A stretch of DNA of 8,937 nucleotides from an uncultured Eubacteriales bacterium (lineage in GTDB: Bacteria; Bacillota; Clostridia; Peptostreptococcales; Anaerovoracaceae). Of the stretch, positions 1 through 5,703 are shown piece after piece. Made by a program: the position numbers and the translations under genes. The notes below the pieces were generated by a model. The model made no database searches, was not told where the DNA came from, and worked only from the letters and a program-made list of their open reading frames with translations. The stretch spans positions 1 to 8,937 of the forward strand of contig UQEW01000075.1 in assembly GCA_900540145.1 (NCBI GenBank), read 5' to 3'. Numbering within the stretch: position 1 is the first letter of the stretch; each line of letters starts with the position of its first letter.

Positions 1-40
1 TGGACTCAATCGCTTTTTTCTACTACTAAAGTCTCACATC

Positions 41-58
41 TATTGTAAAGCTACAATA
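41..58. repeat. Inverted repeat upstream of the yhbY promoter
   Basis: TATTGTA (41-47) and TACAATA (52-58) form a perfect 7-bp dyad around AAGC. There is no T-run after it, so it is not terminator-like. It lies about 27 bp upstream of the candidate -35 box and could be an operator, either for yhbY or for a gene to the left of the window. I recognise no specific regulator family from it. The rest of 1-169 holds no gene that I can see. Confidence 0.35.
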
Positions 59-84
59 TATCACAGTTTCTTCAGCAATTTACC

Positions 85-113
85 TGGTCATTCTACACGA
101 AATAAGTTATAAT
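85..113 (+). promoter_or_regulatory. Sigma-A type promoter for yhbY and probably the following genes
   Basis: The -10 box TATAAT (108-113) matches consensus exactly. A -35-like TGGTCA (85-90, 4 of 6 to TTGACA) sits at the ideal 17-bp spacing. Transcription would start near 120, giving a leader of about 50 nt before the yhbY start at 170. No other comparably good promoter was found before the genes up to 2858, so it may drive all four. Confidence 0.6.
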
Positions 114-169
114 ATTATGATAAGTCTATAATTTTATAAAATACATCACAAAATAAAAAGGAAAAATTT

Positions 170-463
170 ATGATAACAAGCAAACAGAGAAGTTTTTTAA
201 AAGGGCTTGCTCACGATATAGACCCTGCGGTATTTATCGGTAAAGCCGGTCTTACAGAAAACGTTATTAAAGAAATAGATATGTGCCTTGAGGCAAGAGA
301 ACTGGTCAAAATCAAAATACAAGAAGGCTGCCTGCTTAAGCCTAAGGAAGTGGCCAATGAGCTGCTTTCTCCCCTGAGAGCTGAATTTGTACAGGCCATA
401 GGTCATAAGTTCACTCTTTATAGGGAGTCTAAAGAAAATAAACAGATTGTTTTGCCCAAATAA
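170..463 (+). CDS. yhbY: YhbY/YqeI-family RNA-binding protein (CRM domain)
   Basis: This 97-residue protein is a stand-alone CRM domain, the usual size for the YhbY/YqeI family. The start MITSKQRSFLKGLAH, the conserved GxxG-type loop in VFIGKAGLT (about residues 22-30) and the pattern LVKIKI..G are typical. Family members associate with the large ribosomal subunit precursor, and CRM domains bind structured RNA; a role in ribosome assembly is the accepted view for the family rather than something the sequence shows. The ATG at 170 has an AAGGA site (158-162) 7 nt upstream. It is the first gene after the promoter at 85-113, and truA follows 42 nt later with no terminator between them. In many Clostridia yhbY sits near obg/nadD, so this placement is slightly unusual. 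Confidence 0.9.
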   Translation: MITSKQRSFLKGLAHDIDPAVFIGKAGLTENVIKEIDMCLEARELVKIKIQEGCLLKPKEVANELLSPLRAEFVQAIGHKFTLYRESKENKQIVLPK

Positions 464-505
464 CCTTGTTCCGTTGAAACGGCAGTAACAAATTGCATAA
501 ATGAT

Positions 506-1276
506 ATGGAGAGAAATTTTTTGCTTACAATAGAATATGACGGCAGCAATTTTTCCGGATGGCAGAGGCAGCCAAGCGCCAGGACTGTTCAGGGAGAACT
601 GGAAAAAGTCCTTTCAAAGGTGTGCGGAGGTAAGGTTGAACTTAACGGGACAAGCCGTACCGATGCCGGTGTGCATGCTCTCGGGCAGAGAGCTTCTTTT
701 AAGGGTGAATACGGCATACCGACAGACAGAATAATGGCGGCGGCCAATGACTGCCTTTTCGGCGGTCGGCGTCTCGGCGGAGCCTTGGGCGATGTGAGAA
801 TAACAGCAGTTGAAGAAAAGCCTCTTGACTTTCATGCCAGGTTTGATTCTAAAGGGAAAAAATACAGATATGTGATTCAAAACGAAGGCTCAGCCGACAT
901 GTTTAGAAGAAATTATTGCTATTACATCGGCAAGCCTTTGGACATGGCGTCCATGAAGGAAGCAGCAGGACAAATAGTAGGAACCCATGATTTCGCATGT
1001 TTTCAGTCTTCGGGCGGACAAGCAAGGGAAACTACTGTAAGAACGATATATGACCTTGAGATTTTTAAAGATAAAAGTGATATAATTATAGAAATTTCCG
1101 GAAACGGATTTTTATATAACATGGTCAGAATAATCGCAGGCACGCTGACAGAAGTGGGATTAGGCAGAAAATCTTCTGATGACATAAGCGGCATTATAGC
1201 AGAAGGAAACAGAAGCCGTGCCGGTCACACAGCGCCGGCTCAGGGCTTGTATTTAGTCGAAGTTTATTATGAATAG
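506..1276 (+). CDS. truA: tRNA pseudouridine(38-40) synthase TruA
   Basis: A cytosolic enzyme that isomerises uridine to pseudouridine at positions 38-40 of the tRNA anticodon arm. The 256 residues are a full-length TruA. The N-terminal half opens with LTIEYDGSNFSGWQRQ (8-22) and carries the catalytic motif GTSRTDAGVHALGQ (48-61) with the nucleophile Asp53. The second half has FHARFDSKGKKYRYVI (109-124) and GNGFLYNMVRIIAGTL (199-214), which help form the active-site cleft. The start is uncertain. ATG 506 has no recognisable Shine-Dalgarno upstream, whereas a GGAGAG (508-513) lies inside the first codons, 7 nt before a TTG at 521 in the same frame. That TTG would give a protein 5 residues shorter, beginning just before TIEYDG. 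The next gene begins 10 nt after the stop. Confidence 0.95.
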   Translation: MERNFLLTIEYDGSNFSGWQRQPSARTVQGELEKVLSKVCGGKVELNGTSRTDAGVHALGQRASFKGEYGIPTDRIMAAANDCLFGGRRLGGALGDVRITAVEEKPLDFHARFDSKGKKYRYVIQNEGSADMFRRNYCYYIGKPLDMASMKEAAGQIVGTHDFACFQSSGGQARETTVRTIYDLEIFKDKSDIIIEISGNGFLYNMVRIIAGTLTEVGLGRKSSDDISGIIAEGNRSRAGHTAPAQGLYLVEVYYE

Positions 1277-1279
1277 GAG
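1275..1279 (+). promoter_or_regulatory. Ribosome binding site that decides the comEB start
   Basis: AGGAG overlaps the truA stop codon (TAG 1274-1276) and lies 7 nt before the ATG at 1287. An in-frame ATG at 1269 lies upstream of this site and has no Shine-Dalgarno of its own, so the start at 1287 is preferred. The overlap suggests translational coupling to truA. Confidence 0.7.
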
Positions 1280-1286
1280 ATATGTT

Positions 1287-1730
1287 ATGGAGAGACCTTC
1301 CTGGGATGAATATTTTATGGAGATGGCGGAACTTACAGCAAAGCGTTCAACCTGCATGAGACGTCAAGTAGGAGCGGTTATAGTAAAAGACAGACATGCT
1401 ATAGCTACAGGATATAACGGCGCACCCAGAGGAATAATGCATTGCGAAGAAAGGGGAGGATGTCTGCGCCAGCAGCTAAACGTGCCTTCCGGACAGCGGC
1501 ATGAATTGTGCATGGCTCTCCACGCTGAGCAGAACGCCATAATACAGGCAGCAGCCATGGGCCACGGAATTGAAGGCGGCACCATATATATAACTCATCA
1601 GCCGTGCGCTATTTGCGCCAAGATGATCATTAACGCAGGTATACAGAGGATAGTAATAAGAGAAGGATACCCGGATGAATTGGCGGCCTCCATTTTGGAA
1701 GAAGCCGGCCTTACCATAGAAAAAATGTAA
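1287..1730 (+). CDS. comEB: Deoxycytidylate (dCMP) deaminase, ComEB family
   Basis: A zinc enzyme that converts dCMP to dUMP, the precursor for thymidylate synthesis. The 147 residues begin MERPSWDEYFMEMAELTAKRS, the typical start of this family. The catalytic zinc site is visible as LHAEQNA (His79, with the proton-shuttling Glu81) and PCAIC (Cys107, Cys110). The stretch GYNGAPRGIMHCEERGGC (42-59), with Cys53 and Cys59, is followed by RHELC (His72, Cys75). This is characteristic of dCMP deaminases as opposed to cytidine or tRNA adenosine deaminases, and may hold a second structural zinc. The name comes from the B. subtilis competence locus, but no competence gene is nearby. It follows truA by 10 nt and is probably in the same operon; the next gene starts 30 nt downstream. 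Confidence 0.92.
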   Translation: MERPSWDEYFMEMAELTAKRSTCMRRQVGAVIVKDRHAIATGYNGAPRGIMHCEERGGCLRQQLNVPSGQRHELCMALHAEQNAIIQAAAMGHGIEGGTIYITHQPCAICAKMIINAGIQRIVIREGYPDELAASILEEAGLTIEKM

Positions 1731-1760
1731 GGAGTAAACGTTTTAAGGAGAAATGATTTT

Positions 1761-2858
1761 ATGTATGATACTTTGTGGATAACCTTCTTTCTGGCATTGA
1801 TTTTATCATTTGCGGTAAGTCCACTGTCCATAAAACTGGCGCCAAAAGTCGGTGCCATGGACATCCCTAAGGATAAGAGAAGAATGCATAAAAAGGCTAT
1901 GCCAAGATTCGGAGGACTGGCTATATTTGTCGGCAGCACCATAAGCATGCTGGCATTTTTGAGCTATGAGCCTAAAATGGTTGCCATCACCATAGGCGGA
2001 GTTTTGATTTATATTTTAGGTATCGTAGACGATATCCGAGGACTTTCTCCTGCGATGAAATTTTTGGGAGAATTGGCAGTCGCCATTGTCATGTATGTAA
2101 ACGATATAAGGATAGAGTTTATTACCAATTTCTTTGGACAGGGCAACAGTCAGCTGGGAGATTTTCTGTGCTTTATCGTTACAGTAGTGTGGATAGTCGG
2201 CATAACAAATACGATAAATTTGATAGACGGTCTGGACGGCCTGGCAGCCGGAACTGCGTCTATAATATCTCTTTGCATTGCTTATGCCGCTTATATACAT
2301 GGAACATATGATACGGCAGGAGCTATGCTGGCTATCGCAGGAGGGGCGCTGGGATTTCTGCCTTTCAACTTTTATCCTGCCAAAAGCTTTATGGGAGACG
2401 GAGGATCCCTTTATTTAGGCTTTATGCTTGCCAGCTTGTCCATACTGGGAGCTGTCAAGAGCGCCACGCTGTTTGCTGTAACCATTCCTGTTTTGGTGCT
2501 GGGTGTACCCATCTTTGATACTTTCTTCGCCATTTTCAGAAGGATGATAAACAAAAAGCCTATAATGGAAGCTGATAAGGGACATCTTCATCACAGACTT
2601 ATGAATCTGGGATATGGTCAGAGAAGAGCCACATTGATGCTTTACGGAATAACTGCTATAATGGGAGTAGCCGCAGTGCTTTTCAGCAGAGGCTTGTATG
2701 TAGAGTCTGTTGGGCTGGTGGCTATAACCATGATGTATATATATATCTTCCTTACCGATGCTCATCATACTCTTCCTCAGATAAAAGAAGAAAAGGAAGA
2801 CAAGGGTGAGGCAAAAGACCAGGAAACAAAGGAAGATAAAGAGGAAAACAACACATAA
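1761..2858 (+). CDS. Undecaprenyl-phosphate sugar-1-phosphate transferase (WecA/TagO-like, MraY superfamily)
   Basis: A polytopic membrane enzyme that moves a sugar-1-phosphate, usually GlcNAc-1-P, from the UDP-sugar to undecaprenyl phosphate. This is the first step of teichoic acid or other wall-polymer synthesis. Superfamily motifs appear in order: PRFGGLAIF (48-56), GIVDDIRGL with Asp90/Asp91, NLIDGLDGLAAG (153-164), and NFYPAKSFMGDGGSLYLG (203-220) with Asp213. HLHHRL (275-280) marks the WecA/TagO branch rather than MraY. About ten hydrophobic segments are seen. The start at 1761 has AAGGAG (1745-1750) 10 nt upstream. Residues 341-365 are an odd tail made almost only of Lys, Glu, Asp and Gln, presumably cytoplasmic. 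The sugar specificity cannot be read from sequence, so tagO and wecA are equally possible names. It is probably the last gene of the yhbY-truA-comEB unit, because a terminator follows. Confidence 0.9.
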   Translation: MYDTLWITFFLALILSFAVSPLSIKLAPKVGAMDIPKDKRRMHKKAMPRFGGLAIFVGSTISMLAFLSYEPKMVAITIGGVLIYILGIVDDIRGLSPAMKFLGELAVAIVMYVNDIRIEFITNFFGQGNSQLGDFLCFIVTVVWIVGITNTINLIDGLDGLAAGTASIISLCIAYAAYIHGTYDTAGAMLAIAGGALGFLPFNFYPAKSFMGDGGSLYLGFMLASLSILGAVKSATLFAVTIPVLVLGVPIFDTFFAIFRRMINKKPIMEADKGHLHHRLMNLGYGQRRATLMLYGITAIMGVAAVLFSRGLYVESVGLVAITMMYIYIFLTDAHHTLPQIKEEKEDKGEAKDQETKEDKEENNT

Positions 2859-2863
2859 GAAAA

Positions 2864-2965
2864 CGGTACTGACGCCCAAAGGATTTTCTGAGGGGAAAGG
2901 CTATATAAAAATCTGAATAGATTTGCAAACGGATAAGTGCCGACCTTTCGGCGCTTAATTTTTTT
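2864..2965 (+). promoter_or_regulatory. Candidate transcription attenuator or orphan riboswitch leader
   Basis: The 123-nt gap before the TM1266-like gene can fold in two exclusive ways. CGGTACT (2864-2870) can pair over 7 bp (one G-U) with AGTGCCG (2936-2942), closing a domain that contains a 6-bp hairpin AAATCT/AGATTT (2909-2914 and 2919-2924, loop GAAT) and a possible GCC/GGC helix (2874-2876 with 2899-2901). AGTGCCG is also the 5' arm of the intrinsic terminator, so forming the long-range helix would block termination. The leader does not match the TPP, SAM, c-di-GMP, ZTP, fluoride, purine or glycine riboswitch patterns that I know. No clear promoter was found just upstream of it, which weakens the regulatory reading. 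Confidence 0.4.
2934..2965 (+). terminator. Intrinsic terminator before the TM1266-like gene
   Basis: A continuous 10-bp stem, TAAGTGCCGA (2934-2943) with TCGGCGCTTA (2948-2957), with one T-G wobble and a CCTT loop, is followed by a 7-T run (2959-2965). It ends transcription of the yhbY-to-glycosyltransferase unit or, as part of the leader described above, attenuates the transporter genes. The Shine-Dalgarno of the next gene begins 5 nt after the T-run. Confidence 0.85.
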
Positions 2966-2981
2966 GAAAAGGAGGAAACCA

Positions 2982-3227
2982 ATGGAAACGAGAGTAGCTT
3001 TGATAAGCATAATTGTTGAAGATATAGAAGCAGCCGAAAAAATCAATCACTTACTTCATAACTATAGACAATATATCATTGGACGTATGGGATTGCCCTA
3101 TAGACCAAAGAAAATTTCTATTATAAGCATAGCTGTCGATGGACCCATGGACGAAATAAGCGCTTTGTCGGGTAAATTGGGAGCTATACCAGGTGTCAGC
3201 ACTAAAACAGTGTACTCTAAAGTTTAG
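2982..3227 (+). CDS. TM1266-family putative [FeFe]-hydrogenase system regulator (ACT-like fold)
   Basis: An 81-residue protein. The start METRVALISIIVED, the central YIIGRMGLPYRPKKISIISIAVDGP (31-55) and the end ISALSGKLGAIPGVSTKTVYSKV (59-81) match the small TM1266 family as I know it. Members have a ferredoxin-like ACT/NikR-C type fold, are found mainly in anaerobes with [FeFe] hydrogenase, and often lie near the hydE/F/G maturation genes. The regulatory role is a database inference, and no DNA-binding domain is visible here. ATG 2982 is chosen because GGAGG (2971-2975) lies 6 nt upstream; an in-frame GTG at 2937 falls inside the terminator stem and is rejected. No hydrogenase gene lies in the window. 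The neighbour is an ABC importer starting 43 nt downstream, so the protein may sense or regulate that transporter. Confidence 0.85.
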   Translation: METRVALISIIVEDIEAAEKINHLLHNYRQYIIGRMGLPYRPKKISIISIAVDGPMDEISALSGKLGAIPGVSTKTVYSKV

Positions 3228-3231
3228 AGTA
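3213..3231. repeat. Perfect dyad spanning the stop codon of the TM1266-like gene
   Basis: TACTCTAAA (3213-3221) and TTTAGAGTA (3223-3231) are exact inverted repeats around a single G. The stop TAG (3225-3227) is in the right arm. No T-run follows, so this is not a terminator. It could be an operator for a dimeric regulator, or an RNA hairpin that tunes expression of the transporter genes relative to the gene it ends. Confidence 0.5.
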
Positions 3232-3270
3232 TTAGAATTTAGAACATTATAAATTTTTAGGAGAGTGAAA

Positions 3271-4263
3271 ATGAAGAAAATAATAACTGTAGTACTTACA
3301 TTAATTTTGACGATTTCAACTGTGGCAGGATGCACCGGCAGCACGCCTGATACAGTCTCAGAAGTGGTCAATATGGCCGTACTGAACGGGCCGACAGGGA
3401 TGGCGACTGTAACCATGCTGGACATGGAAGACAAATATGACATAACCACATATCAGGCGCCTACGGATATAACAGCTAAAGTTATCAATGGTGAAGTAGA
3501 CGTGGCGGCAGTGCCTTCCAACCTGGCGGCTGTTTTATATAACAAAACAGAAGGACAGGTTGTCGCCCTTACGCCTATAGCGATGGGAATGCTTCAGATA
3601 TTAGGAAGCGGAGATGCAGCGTCTTTAGACGACATATCAGAGCTTGAAGGAAAAACCATTGTTGCCAGCGGACAGGGCGGAACTCCAGAGTATGTGCTTC
3701 AGAAGATTCTTGATGAAGCAGGGCTTACCATATATGAGGATGTACAGGTAGAGTGGCTGGCAAATCATTCAGATGTTAACACGAGACTGTTGAGCCAAGA
3801 AGGAACCATAGCCATGCTGCCTGAGCCTTTTGTATCTACAGCCCTTTCTGCAGCAGAGACTAACGGTGCTCATGTGGAAGATTTGTTTGATTTAGGGCAG
3901 TTATGGGAAGAAGCCACGGGAGAAGAGCTGCCTATGGGAGTTTTAATAGCTCAGAAATCTTTTGTCGAAGATAGACCTGATGATGTCAAGGTTCTGCTTA
4001 ACGACCTTAAAGCATCAGTGGATTTTGTCAATGATTCTCCGTCTGAAGCTGCTGAATTGATAGTGGAAAAGGGCTTTATAGGTGACGTGGCCATCGCTGA
4101 AGCTGCCATACCGAATTGCGGTATTTCTTCTTTTACAGGTAAGGAAGGCAGCCAGGCAGGAGTTGACATACTAAAAGCTTTTAATCAGACCATGTTTGAA
4201 ATGGAGCCGGCTTCCATAGGAGGAGCTATACCTGATGAAGACTTATACTACACAGAACAATAA
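3271..4263 (+). CDS. ABC transporter substrate-binding lipoprotein, NMT1/THI5 (NitT/TauT) type
   Basis: The extracellular solute receptor of an ABC importer, 330 residues. The signal peptide MKKIITVVLTLILTISTVAGC ends in a lipobox (VAGC 18-21), so Cys21 would be lipidated and anchored to the outer face of the membrane. The mature part follows the two-lobed NMT1/THI5-like pattern: GEVDVAAVPSNLAAVLYNKTEG (74-95), LEGKTIVASGQGGTPEYVLQKIL (125-147) and AMLPEPFVS (181-189). Relatives bind thiamine-pyrimidine precursors, nitrate, sulfonates or other small anions and amines; the ligand cannot be read here. ATG 3271 has AGGAG (3259-3263) 7 nt upstream, while the in-frame GTG at 3265 is too close to that site. 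Its 3' end overlaps the permease-ATPase gene by 29 nt, a sign of translational coupling. Confidence 0.88.
   Translation: MKKIITVVLTLILTISTVAGCTGSTPDTVSEVVNMAVLNGPTGMATVTMLDMEDKYDITTYQAPTDITAKVINGEVDVAAVPSNLAAVLYNKTEGQVVALTPIAMGMLQILGSGDAASLDDISELEGKTIVASGQGGTPEYVLQKILDEAGLTIYEDVQVEWLANHSDVNTRLLSQEGTIAMLPEPFVSTALSAAETNGAHVEDLFDLGQLWEEATGEELPMGVLIAQKSFVEDRPDDVKVLLNDLKASVDFVNDSPSEAAELIVEKGFIGDVAIAEAAIPNCGISSFTGKEGSQAGVDILKAFNQTMFEMEPASIGGAIPDEDLYYTEQ
4218..4225 (+). promoter_or_regulatory. Internal ribosome binding site for the permease-ATPase gene
   Basis: AGGAGGAG lies within the last codons of the substrate-binding protein gene, 9 nt before the ATG at 4235. It supports starting the next gene inside its neighbour, with coupled translation of the two transporter parts. 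Confidence 0.75.
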
Positions 4264-5653
4264 AAGAATATTGAGGCAGGCAGTTGTTATAGCCTTTTGG
4301 ATAGGGCTATGGCAGCTGCTTGCCATAGCCGTGGATAATTCTTTACTTTTACCCACAGTAGGCGAAACTTTGTATGCGCTTTTAAATCTTTTAGATGAAG
4401 GTGAATTTTATGCCAACATAGGCTGGACGTTTTTTCGCTGTGTCTTGTCTATGGTTATATCTTTCGTTACGGGGATGACAGCGGCATGGCTGGCTTATCG
4501 AAAGGATTTTTTGAGAAGCTTTTTTACGCTGCCTGTAGGCTTTTTTAAGGCTGTGCCCGTGATGGCCATAGTGATATATGTGATACTTTTGGTAGAATCA
4601 GATTGGGTAGCGGTGATAGTTTGCTTTCTGATGTGCTTTCCTATAGTCTATACCAATGTGCTGTCGGGACTGGACGCAATGGACAGTAAGTTGCTGGAGG
4701 TAGCTTATATATATAGGCTATCTGTCACGCAGAAGATAAAATATTTTTATTTGCCCGGCATAATGCCTCAAATCAAAGCCGCTGTAAGACTTATTGCCGG
4801 CCTTTCGTGGAAAGCCGTAGTAGCGGCAGAAGTTCTTTCCATACCTAAATATTCTTTGGGTTATGAAATGATAATAGCTAAAAATTATCTGCAAACTTCA
4901 ACTCTGTTTTCTTATATCATAGTCATCGTCACGTTGAGCCTTGTGATGGAAAAGATCATTAATATCACTCTTGAGCGATGGAATTACAAAGGTTATGAGG
5001 GAAGCAGAGTCCTAAAATCTACGACAAAAATTCAGAGAAAGGCTGTAAGACAGTCTCACGAAAAGGCTGTCGCAGTGACGGATGTTTCTAAGCGCTTCGG
5101 CGAAAATACGGTCTTCCGCAGTTTAAACATGACTTTCGAGAAAGACCTGGTGACCTGTATCGTAGGACCATCGGGCCAGGGGAAAACCACGTTGCTGCGT
5201 ATAATTGCCGGATTGGAAGATGCTGATGTGGGGCGCATAACGGGAAATGAAAGCTCTGTTTCATATCTTTTTCAAGAGGACAGACTGCTGCCTTGGCTCA
5301 ATACCTTTGATAACATGGCTCTTTCTGTCATAAATGAGGGAAATGCGGCAAAAGAAGGGGTAAAGCGCATGGCTGAAGTTTTGGAAATTTCAGATGCTCT
5401 TTGGAAGCTGCCGGAAGAACTTTCGGGAGGCATGAGACATAGAACAGCGCTTGGGCGTACATTCTTAGTAGATGCAAGCTTAATCTTGCTGGACGAACCT
5501 TTTAGAGGACTGGACATAGAACTTAAAAACCGTATAATAGATAGAATATGGAAAAAAGCCACCAACCATAAAACTGTAATAATGGTAACTCACAGCCAAG
5601 AGGATGCTAAAGAACTGGGCGATAGAGTCATCGAACTCACGGATGTTGTGTAA
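4235..5653 (+). CDS. Fused ABC transporter permease and ATP-binding protein (NitT/TauT type)
   Basis: One 472-residue chain carries both the membrane channel and the motor of the importer. Residues 1 to about 255 are a BPD_transp_1 permease with about six hydrophobic segments (roughly 12-33, 68-87, 98-120, 123-140, 183-201, 222-240). An EAA-type coupling loop near 155-178 ends in LPGIMP. After a basic linker (about 256-277) comes a compact ATPase of about 195 residues with Walker A GPSGQGKT (311-318), Q-loop Gln347, signature LSGGM (396-400), Walker B LILLDE (416-421), D-loop GLD (425-427) and H-loop His453. All motifs for ATP hydrolysis are present. Family members normally encode these parts as two proteins of about 250 residues each, so the fusion and the short ATPase C-terminus are unusual. 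Two such chains would make the usual 2+2 transporter. With the lipoprotein upstream it forms a complete uptake system. Confidence 0.9.
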   Translation: MKTYTTQNNKRILRQAVVIAFWIGLWQLLAIAVDNSLLLPTVGETLYALLNLLDEGEFYANIGWTFFRCVLSMVISFVTGMTAAWLAYRKDFLRSFFTLPVGFFKAVPVMAIVIYVILLVESDWVAVIVCFLMCFPIVYTNVLSGLDAMDSKLLEVAYIYRLSVTQKIKYFYLPGIMPQIKAAVRLIAGLSWKAVVAAEVLSIPKYSLGYEMIIAKNYLQTSTLFSYIIVIVTLSLVMEKIINITLERWNYKGYEGSRVLKSTTKIQRKAVRQSHEKAVAVTDVSKRFGENTVFRSLNMTFEKDLVTCIVGPSGQGKTTLLRIIAGLEDADVGRITGNESSVSYLFQEDRLLPWLNTFDNMALSVINEGNAAKEGVKRMAEVLEISDALWKLPEELSGGMRHRTALGRTFLVDASLILLDEPFRGLDIELKNRIIDRIWKKATNHKTVIMVTHSQEDAKELGDRVIELTDVV

Positions 5654-5670
5654 CGTATGAAATAAGGTAA

Positions 5671-5676
5671 TATAAT
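5671..5676 (+). promoter_or_regulatory. Possible -10 box upstream of the GTPase-nuclease gene
   Basis: TATAAT matches the -10 consensus exactly within the 50-nt gap after the transporter gene. The only -35-like sequence, TTGTGT (5646-5651), is poor and spaced 19 bp away. No terminator separates the two genes, so read-through from the transporter operon is equally possible. Confidence 0.35.
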
Positions 5677-5703
5677 TAAAGAAATATAAAATGCGAGGTC
5701 GGG

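Noticed and set aside
468..487. Terminator between yhbY and truA
   Set aside because: CCGT-TGAA-ACGG makes only a 4-bp stem and no T-run follows, so it would not terminate transcription.
1269..1286. Upstream ATG start for the dCMP deaminase
   Set aside because: It overlaps the truA end and has no Shine-Dalgarno. AGGAG at 1275-1279 clearly serves the ATG at 1287, and family proteins begin near MERPSWDEYF.
2415..2879. Reverse-strand ORF of 154 codons opposite the glycosyltransferase
   Set aside because: It is antisense to a gene with clear family motifs, has a low-complexity start and contains no recognisable domain.
2864..2957. TPP (THI-box) riboswitch before the NMT1/THI5-type transporter
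   Set aside because: A fragment resembling GGATAA..TGCC is present at 2931-2941, but the conserved CUGAGA context and the GCGUAGGGAA part are absent, so this is coincidental resemblance.
2937..2981. Upstream GTG start for the TM1266-like protein
   Set aside because: The GTG lies in the stem of a strong terminator and has no ribosome site. The ATG at 2982 has an ideal GGAGG and gives the family's usual length.
3223..3253. Separate promoter for the substrate-binding protein gene
   Set aside because: A TATAAA (3248-3253) exists, but the -35 match is weak at 19 bp and transcription would start on or after the Shine-Dalgarno at 3259.
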